Source: Aliarcobacter cibarius (GTDB lineage Bacteria > Campylobacterota > Campylobacteria > Campylobacterales > Arcobacteraceae). From it: a stretch of DNA of 64,000 nucleotides. How positions within the stretch are numbered: position 1 is the first letter of the stretch; every line of letters starts with the position of its first letter. Below the pieces are notes generated by a model. It searched no databases, was not told the origin of the DNA, and worked only from the letters and a program-made list of their open reading frames with translations. Below are positions 55,909 through 63,973 of the stretch, in pieces. A program made the translations under genes and the position numbers. The stretch is from positions 2,272,660 through 2,336,659 of the forward strand of contig NZ_CP054051.1 in assembly GCF_013372265.1 (NCBI RefSeq). The letters run 5' to 3'.

Positions 55909-55940
55909 AAGAGGCAAAGAGTTAAGCTCTTGCCTCTTTT
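55909..55940. terminator. Bidirectional terminator, hemerythrin / metallophosphoesterase
   Basis: AAGAGGCAAAGAG pairs with CTCTTGCCTCTT (12 bp, one bulged A, loop TTAAG) and continues into TTTTAAATTT on the plus strand; AT-rich sequence flanks it on the other side. It lies at the end of two convergent genes and contains the minus-strand stop codon. Confidence 0.75.
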
Positions 55941-57052
55941 AAATTTAAAATAGTTATCTCACTACTAGCACCAAGTCTCATTGGTGGTCCCCAAAACCCT
56001 GTTCCTTTATTTACATAAACTTGAGTTGTTTCATCGTGTTGATTTAAACCTTTTACATATGGTTGTTCAAGCTTTACTAAAAAATTAAAGGGAAAAATCT
56101 GCCCACCATGTGTATGTCCACATAAAATTAAATCAATATTATCTGTATTTTCTAAATCTTTTATATATTTTGGTTGATGTGCAAGAAGTACAGTAGGTGA
56201 ATCAACACAATCTTTTAATGCTTTAGTGATATCTGGTTTATAAGAACCATATCTAAAACCAAATCTATCATAAACTCCTGCTAAATTAAAACCACTATTT
56301 TTATCGCCAATATAAACTGATTCATTTTCTAAAACTTTTATTCCTAGACTATTTACATAATCTATTATTGGTGAAACTCCATGAAAATATTCATGATTTC
56401 CCACAATAAAATATGTACCATAAATTGATTTTAAATTTTTTAATTCATCTAAAGCATCTTTTGCGAACTCTAATTTAGTATCCACTAAGTCACCAGTTAT
56501 TACAACTAAATTAGCACCTAAGATATTTACCTTTGAGACTAAATCTTTTATAAAGTGTTTATCTATCAAACCACCAATATGAATATCACTTAGTTGTATA
56601 ATTTTATATCTATCTTTTAAGTTTTTGATTTCTACATCAACTACTTCTAATTCTATATTTCTAGCATTATCCATCGCTTTTGCATTAGTAGCTAAGATAA
56701 CTGAAGTTGCAGCTATATCAAGTGATTTTTTAAAGAATTCCCTACGATTTTTTGTATATTTTGTTTTTTTAATACCAAATGAGATGATTTCGTGAAAAAT
56801 GGCAATAATAAATGTTAAAAAAATCACCCCAATTGGTAGGGAAAGGAGAAAATAGAGCCAGTTAGGCACCACAGGAAAGTATCTAGCCAAAGGGTACATC
56901 AAAGCACCAAAAAATGTTAAATATAATACAAAGCTAAAATACTTTCTAGTTTTATAATTAAAATCTAGTTTATTTATAAACCTTGTTTTTATAATATAGG
57001 TCTGAAAGGAGAAGGCTATAAAATAAACCAAGAAAAAAATCATAAAACTCAT
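55922..57052 (-). CDS. Membrane-anchored calcineurin-like metallophosphoesterase
   Basis: Protein of 376 residues with three to four N-terminal membrane helices (about 1-105), then a short basic segment and a YkuE-type phosphoesterase domain (~150-376). The metal-binding motifs are in order: SDIHIGG, GDLVD, GNHEYFHG, and HTHGGQIFPF, so the two-metal site is complete. Substrate unknown; related enzymes act on UDP-diacylglucosamine or other envelope phosphoesters. Single-gene unit. Confidence 0.87.
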   Translation of the reverse strand: MSFMIFFLVYFIAFSFQTYIIKTRFINKLDFNYKTRKYFSFVLYLTFFGALMYPLARYFPVVPNWLYFLLSLPIGVIFLTFIIAIFHEIISFGIKKTKYTKNRREFFKKSLDIAATSVILATNAKAMDNARNIELEVVDVEIKNLKDRYKIIQLSDIHIGGLIDKHFIKDLVSKVNILGANLVVITGDLVDTKLEFAKDALDELKNLKSIYGTYFIVGNHEYFHGVSPIIDYVNSLGIKVLENESVYIGDKNSGFNLAGVYDRFGFRYGSYKPDITKALKDCVDSPTVLLAHQPKYIKDLENTDNIDLILCGHTHGGQIFPFNFLVKLEQPYVKGLNQHDETTQVYVNKGTGFWGPPMRLGASSEITILNLKEARA

Positions 57053-57135
57053 AAAGAAATTATAAAAAGTTTTAGTTAATAGTTTTTAAATAGAATATTA
57101 ATAGTTTGTTATCATTATATAAAATATATGAGATT

Positions 57136-58437
57136 TTAAACTAAATTACTCTTTATTTCATCAACTAAAGCCTTTATATCCTCCTTTGTTTGCATATAAT
57201 GAACTCCAACTCTAAGCCACCCTGGCCGATTTTTCATAGATACTTTTTTAAGACCTAATAAATCATGTCCATATGGTCCTGCACATGAACATCCAGCTCT
57301 AGTTTGAAAATTACCGTTATTTGAAAGCTTTTCACAAAGAGAGTATGGATTAAAACCTTTTATATTAAAAGATACTATTCCTATATTATCAACTTCTTGA
57401 TTTCCATAAATAACTAAATTTGGAATAGATTTTAACTCTTCTAAAAGATATTTTAAAAGCTCATCTTTTCTTTGCTTTATAAATTCAAATCCAATTTCAT
57501 TTCTAAGTTGATAAGCTAAAGATGATCTAATTAACTGCAATATAGGTGGTGTTCCTGCATCTTCTCTGAGTTCAATCTTATCTTCATAAATTTGAGACTT
57601 TTTATTTACATATTTTACAGTTCCACCACCACTAAATGTAGGTGCTAATGAAGTATCTATCAAAGATTTTTTAATTATAAGTAACCCACAAGAAGAAGGC
57701 CCCCCTAAAAGCTTATGAGAAGATACAAACATAGCATCATAATATTTACAAGGAATATTCATATAAGGACTTGAAGCTGCGGCATCAAAACATATAAGAG
57801 CATTATATTTACGTAAAATTTTTGATATCTTTTTGTATGGAGTTATTATTCCACTCACATTTGAAGCTATACAAAAAGATGCAATTATTTCTTTATCTTT
57901 ATTATTTTCTAAAATCTTTTTTAAATGTTTTAAATCAATTAAACCATCATCAGTTAATTTAACTCTTTTTACATTTGCCAAAGATTCTCTAAAAGATAAC
58001 TCATTTGAATGATGCTCATATGGACCAACTATTATTAAAGGAACATTTTTTTTATCTTTTTTATAACCAAATCTCTTTTTTGTTGCGGGTGGGATATAAA
58101 GTCCTAAAAGCTCTTGAAAATGTTTTATAGCTGCAGTTGAACCACAACCACTAGGAAGAATTGTAAAATCATCAGTTAATTCAAAATTCTTTGCTAAATT
58201 TTCTCTAGCTTGCTCATAATAATGTGTTGTAACTTTGGCATTTGAAGACTCTTTTGAATGAGTATTTGCATAAGTTTCTAAAACCTCATGAACTCTATTT
58301 TCTATTTGTCTAAAAGCTAAACCTGATGCTGTGAAATCAAAATATTTATCTTTATTTTTACCTATTGTGTTATATCTTAGAAAATTTAAAACATCTATAT
58401 TTTCATTTAAAAACGGTCTAAAAATATCTTTTTGCAT
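57136..58437 (-). CDS. Class V aminotransferase, cysteine desulfurase-like
   Basis: PLP-dependent enzyme of 433 residues. The PLP lysine is in AMFVSSHKLLGGPSSCG, the cofactor Asp/His region is ICFDAAASSP, and a late Cys-containing loop QTRAGCSCAGPYGHD may hold the sulfur-accepting cysteine (as in SufS/CsdA-type enzymes). It is distinct from IscS/NifS by the longer N-terminus. It may release sulfur from cysteine, which would fit the sulfur genes nearby, but other class V reactions are possible. Not coupled to its neighbours by overlap. Confidence 0.78.
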   Translation of the reverse strand: MQKDIFRPFLNENIDVLNFLRYNTIGKNKDKYFDFTASGLAFRQIENRVHEVLETYANTHSKESSNAKVTTHYYEQARENLAKNFELTDDFTILPSGCGSTAAIKHFQELLGLYIPPATKKRFGYKKDKKNVPLIIVGPYEHHSNELSFRESLANVKRVKLTDDGLIDLKHLKKILENNKDKEIIASFCIASNVSGIITPYKKISKILRKYNALICFDAAASSPYMNIPCKYYDAMFVSSHKLLGGPSSCGLLIIKKSLIDTSLAPTFSGGGTVKYVNKKSQIYEDKIELREDAGTPPILQLIRSSLAYQLRNEIGFEFIKQRKDELLKYLLEELKSIPNLVIYGNQEVDNIGIVSFNIKGFNPYSLCEKLSNNGNFQTRAGCSCAGPYGHDLLGLKKVSMKNRPGWLRVGVHYMQTKEDIKALVDEIKSNLV

Positions 58438-58508
58438 AAAACTCTTCTTGTTAAAATTATTTATTATATTTATATAAAAGATAATTTTATCTTATTTGTA
58501 TTTTAGAA

Positions 58509-59801
58509 CTATTTAATCAAATTATAAATATTTATTTTATAGCTACTTAACTCTCTTTTTATAATATCATTAACACTATTTCCAAAAATTTTTGGAAGGT
58601 TTTCACTCAAAATTACACCATTTAAAAGCTCTTTTTTCATATATGAATAAAAAATAAGAATTCCTGCTCCAATACCTGTTGGATATGATACATAAGTAGA
58701 ACCAGAATATGGAGTTTTTAAAAGTTCTGGATATTTACTAAAAGATAATCCAATTGATTCAATACTTTTAATTTTTTTCTTTTTATCTGGATGTGAAATT
58801 TCTAAATATATATCAGCAATAGCACTAAATTCAGCATATTTTATAGTCTTCTTTTTTATATAATCTTCTATAATTTCTGGACTTTTCATCTTTGGTACAA
58901 TATTTTTTATAATGCTATTTATCGAAATCTTTTCATTTTCATCTTCATAACAATATTTATTTGAAAAAAGATTCAATTGATATAAATTTTTCATTAATTC
59001 AAGCTCATTTCCACCAATATTCAATTTAAGATTTTCAATTTGTGGAAAACTTTGTTTTAAAGATATTAACTCCTCTTGAAAAACTGGATATACCTCTACA
59101 ACATTTCTAAAATAAGGAAATTTATAAAACTTCGATTTAGAAAAAGGTTCTATAATTTTTGGATTATTTTTCTTAAAAAAAATAGGAGAAAACGCTAATT
59201 CATCAATAGCTACTTTCGGTGACCATGAAAAAATTAATTTTTTAGATTGTATCTCTTCAAGAAGATTCAATTCTAATTTTGTGATTTTTACTTCATAAGG
59301 AAGATTTTGTAAAGAGTTAATTCTTTCACCTATTAAAAAATTTGTAATTCCTGGAGAAACCCCTAAATTAATCAAAGCAAAAAGATTTTTATTTTTAAAC
59401 TCTTGTTCAAGCTTTTGTTGTTCAAATTTTAAAGAATCTATAACTTCATCTTTATAAATATCACTCGCTAAATCAACATAGTTTGAATTAAATTCCAAAG
59501 CTAAATTCATAATTTCAATATTGTATGATGGTGTTGAACTATTAATGAATATATCATAGTTTTCTAACTCTTTTTTATATTTAATTGGATGATGAAAAAT
59601 TTCTTCAAAACTTGATACTTCTAAAAATTTTGAATTTTCTAATAACTCACTATTTTTATAAAAATGTAATCTCGCTTTTTTTTCATCTCTCACTATAAAT
59701 AAAAACTCTACACAATTTTTCAAGTTTTTACTTGATTGCTCACACAAAAGTGTTGAAATAACACTACAAACAGCACCTACACCAAAAAAAGCTACTTTCA
59801 T
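58509..59801 (-). CDS. Saccharopine dehydrogenase-family protein
   Basis: A 430-residue protein with an N-terminal Rossmann loop VAFFGVGAVCSVISTLL (residues 3-19) and the saccharopine dehydrogenase-like layout (DIFINSSTPSYNIEIMNLALEFNSNYVDLASDIY, then INLGVSPGITNFLIGERI). Such proteins include saccharopine/carboxynorspermidine dehydrogenases and opine-type enzymes. The rest of a lysine or polyamine pathway is not nearby, so the substrate is open. Divergent from trpB, with a 64-base shared promoter gap. Confidence 0.72.
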   Translation of the reverse strand: MKVAFFGVGAVCSVISTLLCEQSSKNLKNCVEFLFIVRDEKKARLHFYKNSELLENSKFLEVSSFEEIFHHPIKYKKELENYDIFINSSTPSYNIEIMNLALEFNSNYVDLASDIYKDEVIDSLKFEQQKLEQEFKNKNLFALINLGVSPGITNFLIGERINSLQNLPYEVKITKLELNLLEEIQSKKLIFSWSPKVAIDELAFSPIFFKKNNPKIIEPFSKSKFYKFPYFRNVVEVYPVFQEELISLKQSFPQIENLKLNIGGNELELMKNLYQLNLFSNKYCYEDENEKISINSIIKNIVPKMKSPEIIEDYIKKKTIKYAEFSAIADIYLEISHPDKKKKIKSIESIGLSFSKYPELLKTPYSGSTYVSYPTGIGAGILIFYSYMKKELLNGVILSENLPKIFGNSVNDIIKRELSSYKINIYNLIK

Positions 59802-59865
59802 AAATCCCCCAAAAATTATTTAAAATATGATAACATTTATCTATTTTATTTCAAAGGTACTTAAT

Positions 59866-61068
59866 ATGCACAAACAAAAACCTTATTTAGATAACTTTCC
59901 TAATGAAAATGGATATTTTGGTAAATTTGGAGGAGCATATATCCCACCAGAATTACAAAAACCGTTCAAAGAGATTGAAGAAGTCTATCAAAAACTATCA
60001 AAAGATTTTGAATTTTTATCTGAATTAAAAAAAATTAGAAAATATTATCAAGGAAGACCAACACCCGTATATTTTGCAAAAAATTTATCAAATATCGTTG
60101 GTGGAAATATATACTTAAAAAGAGAAGATTTAAATCATACAGGTGCACATAAATTAAATCACTGCATGGCCGAAGCACTTTTAGCAAAATATTTAGGTAA
60201 AAAGAAATTAATAGCAGAAACAGGAGCTGGACAACATGGAGTTGCCCTAGCAACTGCAGCTGCATATTTTGGATTAGAGTGTGAAATACATATGGGTGAA
60301 GTAGATATAAAAAAAGAACACCCAAATGTTGTAAAAATGAAAATTTTAGGTGCAAAAGTAGTACCAGTAACAAAAGGACTTAAAACTTTAAAAGAAGCAG
60401 TTGATAGTGCATTTGAAAGTTATTTAAGTGATACAAAAAACTCTATATTTGCAATTGGTTCGGTTGTAGGTCCTCATCCATTTCCAAAAATGGTTAGAGA
60501 TTTTCAAAGCGTTATTGGATTTGAAGCAAAAGAACAATTTTTAGAAATGACTGGTAAACTTCCTGATATGGTAACAGCTTGCGTTGGTGGTGGAAGTAAT
60601 GCAATGGGAATATTTAGTGCATTTATTGAAGATAGTGTTGAATTATATGCTGTTGAACCAGCTGGGAAAGGTCAAAATTTAGGTGAACATAGTGCAAGTT
60701 TAACTTATGGAGAAGAGGGAATTATGCATGGATTTAATTCTATTATGTTAAAAGATGAAAGAGGTGAAGCTGCACCTGTTCACTCAATTGCAAGTGGAAT
60801 AGATTATCCATCTGTTGGACCTGAGCATGCTTATTTAAATAGTATTGGAAGAACTAAAATAGGTCTTTGTACAGATGAAGAAGCTGTTGATGCATTTTAT
60901 ACACTTTCAAGACTTGAAGGAATTATTCCCGCTCTTGAATCTTCTCATGCTTTAGCTTTTGCCATGAAATATGCAAAAGAGAATAAAGGTAAATCAATTT
61001 TAGTAAGTCTTAGTGGAAGAGGGGATAAAGATATAGATTTTATTATAGAAAATTTTCCAAGAAATTAA
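59866..61068 (+). CDS. trpB: Tryptophan synthase beta chain, isolated
   Basis: PLP enzyme that makes tryptophan from indole and serine. The start [21 protein letters not shown] is typical; the PLP lysine is in [15 protein letters not shown] (usual form HKINN), the catalytic Glu region is [10 protein letters not shown] and the phosphate loop is [11 protein letters not shown] use ATG 59866 (MHKQKPYLD), eight bases after AAAGG; the frame runs to 59827 without a ribosome site. No trpA or other trp gene is in the window, so this copy may be a stand-alone or second TrpB that salvages indole. Ends at a strong terminator. Confidence 0.9.
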   Translation: MHKQKPYLDNFPNENGYFGKFGGAYIPPELQKPFKEIEEVYQKLSKDFEFLSELKKIRKYYQGRPTPVYFAKNLSNIVGGNIYLKREDLNHTGAHKLNHCMAEALLAKYLGKKKLIAETGAGQHGVALATAAAYFGLECEIHMGEVDIKKEHPNVVKMKILGAKVVPVTKGLKTLKEAVDSAFESYLSDTKNSIFAIGSVVGPHPFPKMVRDFQSVIGFEAKEQFLEMTGKLPDMVTACVGGGSNAMGIFSAFIEDSVELYAVEPAGKGQNLGEHSASLTYGEEGIMHGFNSIMLKDERGEAAPVHSIASGIDYPSVGPEHAYLNSIGRTKIGLCTDEEAVDAFYTLSRLEGIIPALESSHALAFAMKYAKENKGKSILVSLSGRGDKDIDFIIENFPRN

Positions 61069-61096
61069 AAGTTTTAGCTTATGCTAAAACTTTTTT
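61067..61096. terminator. Bidirectional terminator between trpB and purN
   Basis: A perfect 12-bp stem AAAAGTTTTAGC / GCTAAAACTTTT (loop TTAT) with a U-run on the plus strand and an A-tract on the left giving U residues on the minus strand. It covers the end of both convergent genes. Confidence 0.85.
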
Positions 61097-61666
61097 GAAT
61101 GCTTCTACAATAGCGATTTTTTCTAAATCTTTTATTTTTGTTTCTAAAGTTTCAGCTGTTTCATTAGGACTTAATTCTAACTCTTTTATTAAAATTGTTT
61201 CTCCTTCATCGTAATTTTCGTCAATATAATGAATAGTTACTCCAGATTTTTTTTCACCATTTTTTACAACTGCTTGATGTACAAAACTTCCGTACATTCC
61301 AGCTCCTCCATAAATTGATGGTAAAATTGCAGGATGTGTATTTATTATTTTTTTAGGAAAATTTTCTAATAAATTCTTTTCTATTTTTTTCATAAACCCA
61401 GATAAAAAAATATAATCACATTTATATTCTTTTAGAATTTTAGTTATTTTTAAATCAAGATTTTCATCTGGATAAAACTTTGAATTTATTACAAAACTAT
61501 CAACTCCATATCTGTTTGCTTTTTCTAAAACTCCTGCATTTGTGTTATTTGTAATTACCACACAAACTTCAGCATTTAAAACTCCATTTAAAATTGCATT
61601 TTGAATAGTTTCAAAACCACTACCATTATATGAAGCTAAAATTCCAATTTTTTTTCTATTTTCCAT
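61079..61666 (-). CDS. purN: Phosphoribosylglycinamide formyltransferase
   Basis: Third-step enzyme of purine synthesis, transferring a formyl group from formyl-tetrahydrofolate to GAR. Start IGILASYNGSGFETI, the catalytic Asn-His-Asp set (IINTHPAILPSIYGG with its His and ...HYIDENYDEGETI with its Asp) fit the PurN family. ATG 61666 is preceded by AAGGA; the frame upstream (to 61699) has no ribosome site and lies near the IS end. Length 195. The IS110 element sits directly upstream and may have separated it from its native promoter. Confidence 0.92.
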   Translation of the reverse strand: MENRKKIGILASYNGSGFETIQNAILNGVLNAEVCVVITNNTNAGVLEKANRYGVDSFVINSKFYPDENLDLKITKILKEYKCDYIFLSGFMKKIEKNLLENFPKKIINTHPAILPSIYGGAGMYGSFVHQAVVKNGEKKSGVTIHYIDENYDEGETILIKELELSPNETAETLETKIKDLEKIAIVEAFKKVLA

Positions 61667-61717
61667 TGTTTTCCTTCGTATAATACATTTATCAATCAAA
61701 GTTTAAAATATTGATTG

Positions 61718-61767
61718 AAGTTCTATGAAACTCATAGCTCTCACAAAGGCTAATAATAAACAAGTTT
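61718..61767 (+). repeat. Left terminal inverted repeat of the IS110 element
   Basis: Pairs with 63133-63181: the blocks AAGTTCTATGAAA, CTCAT, CTCACAA and AACAAGTTT recur in reverse complement on the right, with a few mismatches and short gaps. Within it, CTCATAGCT is also complementary to AGCTATGAG in the later leader (see ncRNA entry). Confidence 0.8.
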
Positions 61768-61916
61768 TTTTCCTTTTAGGATTTAAATACCTACATATAA
61801 AACGTCTTGTGTTAGCTTTATTAAATCATCTATAGGATGCTCGGGAGAAAAATATTTTCTACCTGTTATAACACGAAGCTATGAGATTTTAAACTATCAC
61901 ATTATGGAGGATTATT
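61768..61916 (+). ncRNA. Candidate bridge (guide) RNA region of the IS110 element
   Basis: Non-coding leader before the transposase. It can form several nested stems: CTCATAGCT (61731-61739) with AGCTATGAG closing the whole region; CTTGTGTTA with TAACACGAAG (one bulge) inside that; and an AGAAAA...TTTTCT hairpin further in. Bridge RNAs of IS110 elements come from such upstream non-coding ends and have internal loops that pair with target and donor DNA. I see the stems but have not identified the guide loops, so this is a proposal. Confidence 0.4.
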
Positions 61917-63134
61917 ATGTATTATGTTGGAGTTGATATTGCTAAAGACAAACACTATGTTTGTATTTTAGATGATGCAAAAGAGTTAGCTTGCAAACCT
62001 TTTTGGATTTATAGTGATATATTAGGATTAAGAGAACTACTCAAACGATTAGCTGAACTATCATTAGATATGAATGACTTTATTATTGGTATAGAATCAA
62101 CTGGAGCATTTAGTGAAAATTTCTATAGTTATATTACTGATGCAGATTATAAAGTAATACTTTTAAATTCTTATCAAACTTCTAAGTATAGAGATTTCTC
62201 TACTCTTAAAAAGATTAAAAATGATTCAATAGATGCTTATGTTATTGCTGAATTACTTGCTAGTGGTAAATACAAAGCTAGTTATATTAGCAATGAAGAT
62301 TATCACAATTTAAAAGTTTTAAATCGATTAAAAAAATCATTAGATGATAAAATAAAAACTATTAAAAGAGAGATAACAACTGTTGTTGCTACTGTTAATC
62401 CAGAGATTGAAAAAGTATTTCCAAATATCTTTACCAAAACTGCAATAGCGATCATTAAATCTTACCCAACCGCAATGGATATTTCAAAAGCTACGCCAGA
62501 AAAGCTAACTAAGATTTTTCGACATATCAAAGGTAATAGCTTTAATCTTGAAAAAGCAAAATATCTTATAGAACTTGCTAAATCTTCTATTTATACAGGT
62601 CGTGCAAATGAATCTAGAGCTTTAATGATCAAGACTAATATTAAGATATTAGAGCTTTATATTCAAGAAAGAGATGAAGTTGAAGAACAAATTCAAATTC
62701 TTATAGACAATCAACTTGATGATGATTCAAGTAATATTGAAAATCTTAAATCAATTCCTGGAGTATCTAATAAAACTGTTACAGCAATATTAGGAGAATG
62801 TGGAGACCTTAGAAGATTTGAATCAGCTAAAGCTTTCATAGGTTTTTTAGGTCTATATCCAACTTTATATCAATCAGGTAAATCTTTATCAACTGGAACT
62901 TTAGCTAAAAGAGGAATACCCATAGCTAAACATGCTCTTTATATGGCAGCAGTATCAGCTGTTAGACATAATAACGAACTTCATAAACTTTTTAGAGACA
63001 AAGTATCATCTGGTAAATCCAAAAAAGAAGCATTGATAATTATTGCTAAAAAATTAGCATCTATTATCTATTCTCTTTTTAAATATAACCAAGCATATAA
63101 TCCATATAGAGTACTAATCCAACATAAAAAGTAA
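61917..63134 (+). CDS. IS110-family transposase (DEDD recombinase)
   Basis: Recombinase of 405 residues. The N-terminal RuvC-like DEDD catalytic domain has D7 (GVDIAKD), E60 (IGIESTG), D103 and D106 (KNDSIDAY). The C-terminal transposase_20 domain has the helix-hairpin-helix SIPGVSNKTVTAILGE and the catalytic-serine region GLYPTLYQSGKSLSTGTLAKRG. The frame is intact and GGAGG lies just before the ATG, so it may be active. Its stop codon lies at the inner edge of the right inverted repeat. The transposase and host RuvC (encoded 180 bases further on) share the same catalytic fold by chance of position. Confidence 0.92.
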   Translation: MYYVGVDIAKDKHYVCILDDAKELACKPFWIYSDILGLRELLKRLAELSLDMNDFIIGIESTGAFSENFYSYITDADYKVILLNSYQTSKYRDFSTLKKIKNDSIDAYVIAELLASGKYKASYISNEDYHNLKVLNRLKKSLDDKIKTIKREITTVVATVNPEIEKVFPNIFTKTAIAIIKSYPTAMDISKATPEKLTKIFRHIKGNSFNLEKAKYLIELAKSSIYTGRANESRALMIKTNIKILELYIQERDEVEEQIQILIDNQLDDDSSNIENLKSIPGVSNKTVTAILGECGDLRRFESAKAFIGFLGLYPTLYQSGKSLSTGTLAKRGIPIAKHALYMAAVSAVRHNNELHKLFRDKVSSGKSKKEALIIIAKKLASIIYSLFKYNQAYNPYRVLIQHKK

Positions 63135-63181
63135 ACTTGTTAGTTTAACACTTGTGAGAACAATGAGTTTTCATAGAACTT
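63133..63181 (-). repeat. Right terminal inverted repeat of the IS110 element
   Basis: Reverse complement of the left end, ending CATAGAACTT. The sequence beyond (63209-63250) is itself an imperfect palindrome (TTTGAT...ATCAAA with inner CATTT...AAATG), which may be part of the insertion target. Confidence 0.78.
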
Positions 63182-63266
63182 TGACCAAAATGTATTATTA
63201 TTTTTAAATTTGATCATTTGAACATTTCAAAAAATGCTCAAAAAATCAAACCATAAAGCACGCCTT

Positions 63267-63294
63267 AAAAAATAGCCTAGTCGTTTAAGCTATT
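63267..63294 (-). terminator. Terminator of ruvC
   Basis: On the minus strand AATAGC pairs with GCTATT (a few more pairs inside, loop of 6-12 bases) and the stem is followed by a run of U residues. It lies 17 bases after the ruvC stop codon. Confidence 0.65.
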
Positions 63295-63310
63295 CTTTAT
63301 AGGATGGTTT

Positions 63311-63775
63311 TTATAATCTTTGAGCATGAGTTAATGCAATTGCAATTGCATCTGTTATATCAAGAGGTTTTATCTCTTTTTTTATTCCTAAAAGCCTTTT
63401 AACCATAAATGAAACTTGCTCTTTTGTAGCTTTTCCATTTCCTGTTACTGCTTGTTTAACTTGAAGAGGAGTATATTCTGCAAAATTTCCATAATTTTGT
63501 AAAATTTTAAGGCTTATTGCTCCCCTAAATTGGGCCAATTTTATAACGGTTTTTGGATTAAAAGCATAAAACATATCTTCAATTGATACTTGATCTATTT
63601 TATGTGTTTTAAAAATAAGATCTATACCTTCTGTCATCTCAACAATTTGTTCTTGTAAAATTGTAGTTTTTATTTTAATTAAACCAGCTTCAATAAGCTT
63701 TAAATCTCTTCCATTTTTTTCGATAATTGCATAACCACAGTTTCTAGTTCCTGGGTCAATTCCTAATATTTTCAA
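63311..63775 (-). CDS. ruvC: Holliday junction resolvase RuvC
   Basis: Endonuclease that cuts Holliday junctions moved by RuvAB. The catalytic acidic residues are D7 ([14 protein letters not shown]), E66-region in [14 protein letters not shown], and the C-terminal [13 protein letters not shown] pair. Length 154 is normal for the lineage. The start faces the origin, so it is read away from it on the leading strand. ruvC next to oriC and dnaA is a known arrangement in Campylobacterota. Confidence 0.95.
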   Translation of the reverse strand: MKILGIDPGTRNCGYAIIEKNGRDLKLIEAGLIKIKTTILQEQIVEMTEGIDLIFKTHKIDQVSIEDMFYAFNPKTVIKLAQFRGAISLKILQNYGNFAEYTPLQVKQAVTGNGKATKEQVSFMVKRLLGIKKEIKPLDITDAIAIALTHAQRL

Positions 63776-63799
63776 TATTTCACTCTTTTGTATACTATT

Positions 63800-63808
63800 T
63801 TATTCACA
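63800..63808 (+). promoter_or_regulatory. DnaA box 1
   Basis: TTATTCACA, a perfect match to the TTATNCACA consensus, with the TTCAC core typical of Campylobacterota origins. Confidence 0.8.
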
Positions 63809-63866
63809 TAAATAAAAACCCGATTATATCGAATTTTTAGATACTTATTTAATCTAAAGATAAAAA

Positions 63867-63896
63867 TTATTCACTAGTTATTCACTATGTGAACAA
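63867..63896. promoter_or_regulatory. DnaA box cluster 2-4
   Basis: TTATTCACT at 63867-63875 and again at 63878-63886 (11-base spacing), then TGTGAACAA at 63888-63896, i.e. TTGTTCACA on the minus strand. Each keeps the TTCAC core. The close, helically phased cluster suits a DnaA oligomer directly beside the AT-rich unwinding region. Confidence 0.8.
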
Positions 63897-63947
63897 TATA
63901 TTATTTTTTAATATTCTATACTCTTTTTGCTTTCTTGAAGCTATTTT

Positions 63948-63973
63948 ATATAATATTTAGATATAATATTTAG
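63948..63973. repeat. Tandem 13-mer repeat in the origin unwinding region
   Basis: ATATAATATTTAG occurs twice without a gap (63948-63960 and 63961-63973). The units also hold -10-like TATAAT sequences, so they may double as the dnaA promoter. Confidence 0.78.

Larger units (their letters stand above)
61718..63181 (+). mobile_element. IS110-family insertion sequence
   Basis: An element of ~1.46 kb carrying one DEDD transposase. Its ends hold imperfect inverted repeats: AAGTTCTATGAAA...CTCAT...CTCACAA...AACAAGTTT on the left (61718-61767) and its reverse complement on the right (63133-63181). About 200 bases of non-coding but structured sequence precede the transposase, only ~45 follow it. Such a long upstream non-coding end is typical of IS110-group elements that encode a bridge/seek RNA there; strong inverted ends are more typical of the IS1111 subgroup, so the class is mixed. 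Inserted between purN and ruvC, with palindromic sequence on both flanks. No target duplication is evident. Confidence 0.82.

Noticed and set aside
61691..61718. TCAATCAA...TTGATTGA as an FNR-type box before purN
   Set aside because: The half-sites are inverted in order and too far apart (11 bases) for an FNR box; treated as a palindrome flanking the IS element.
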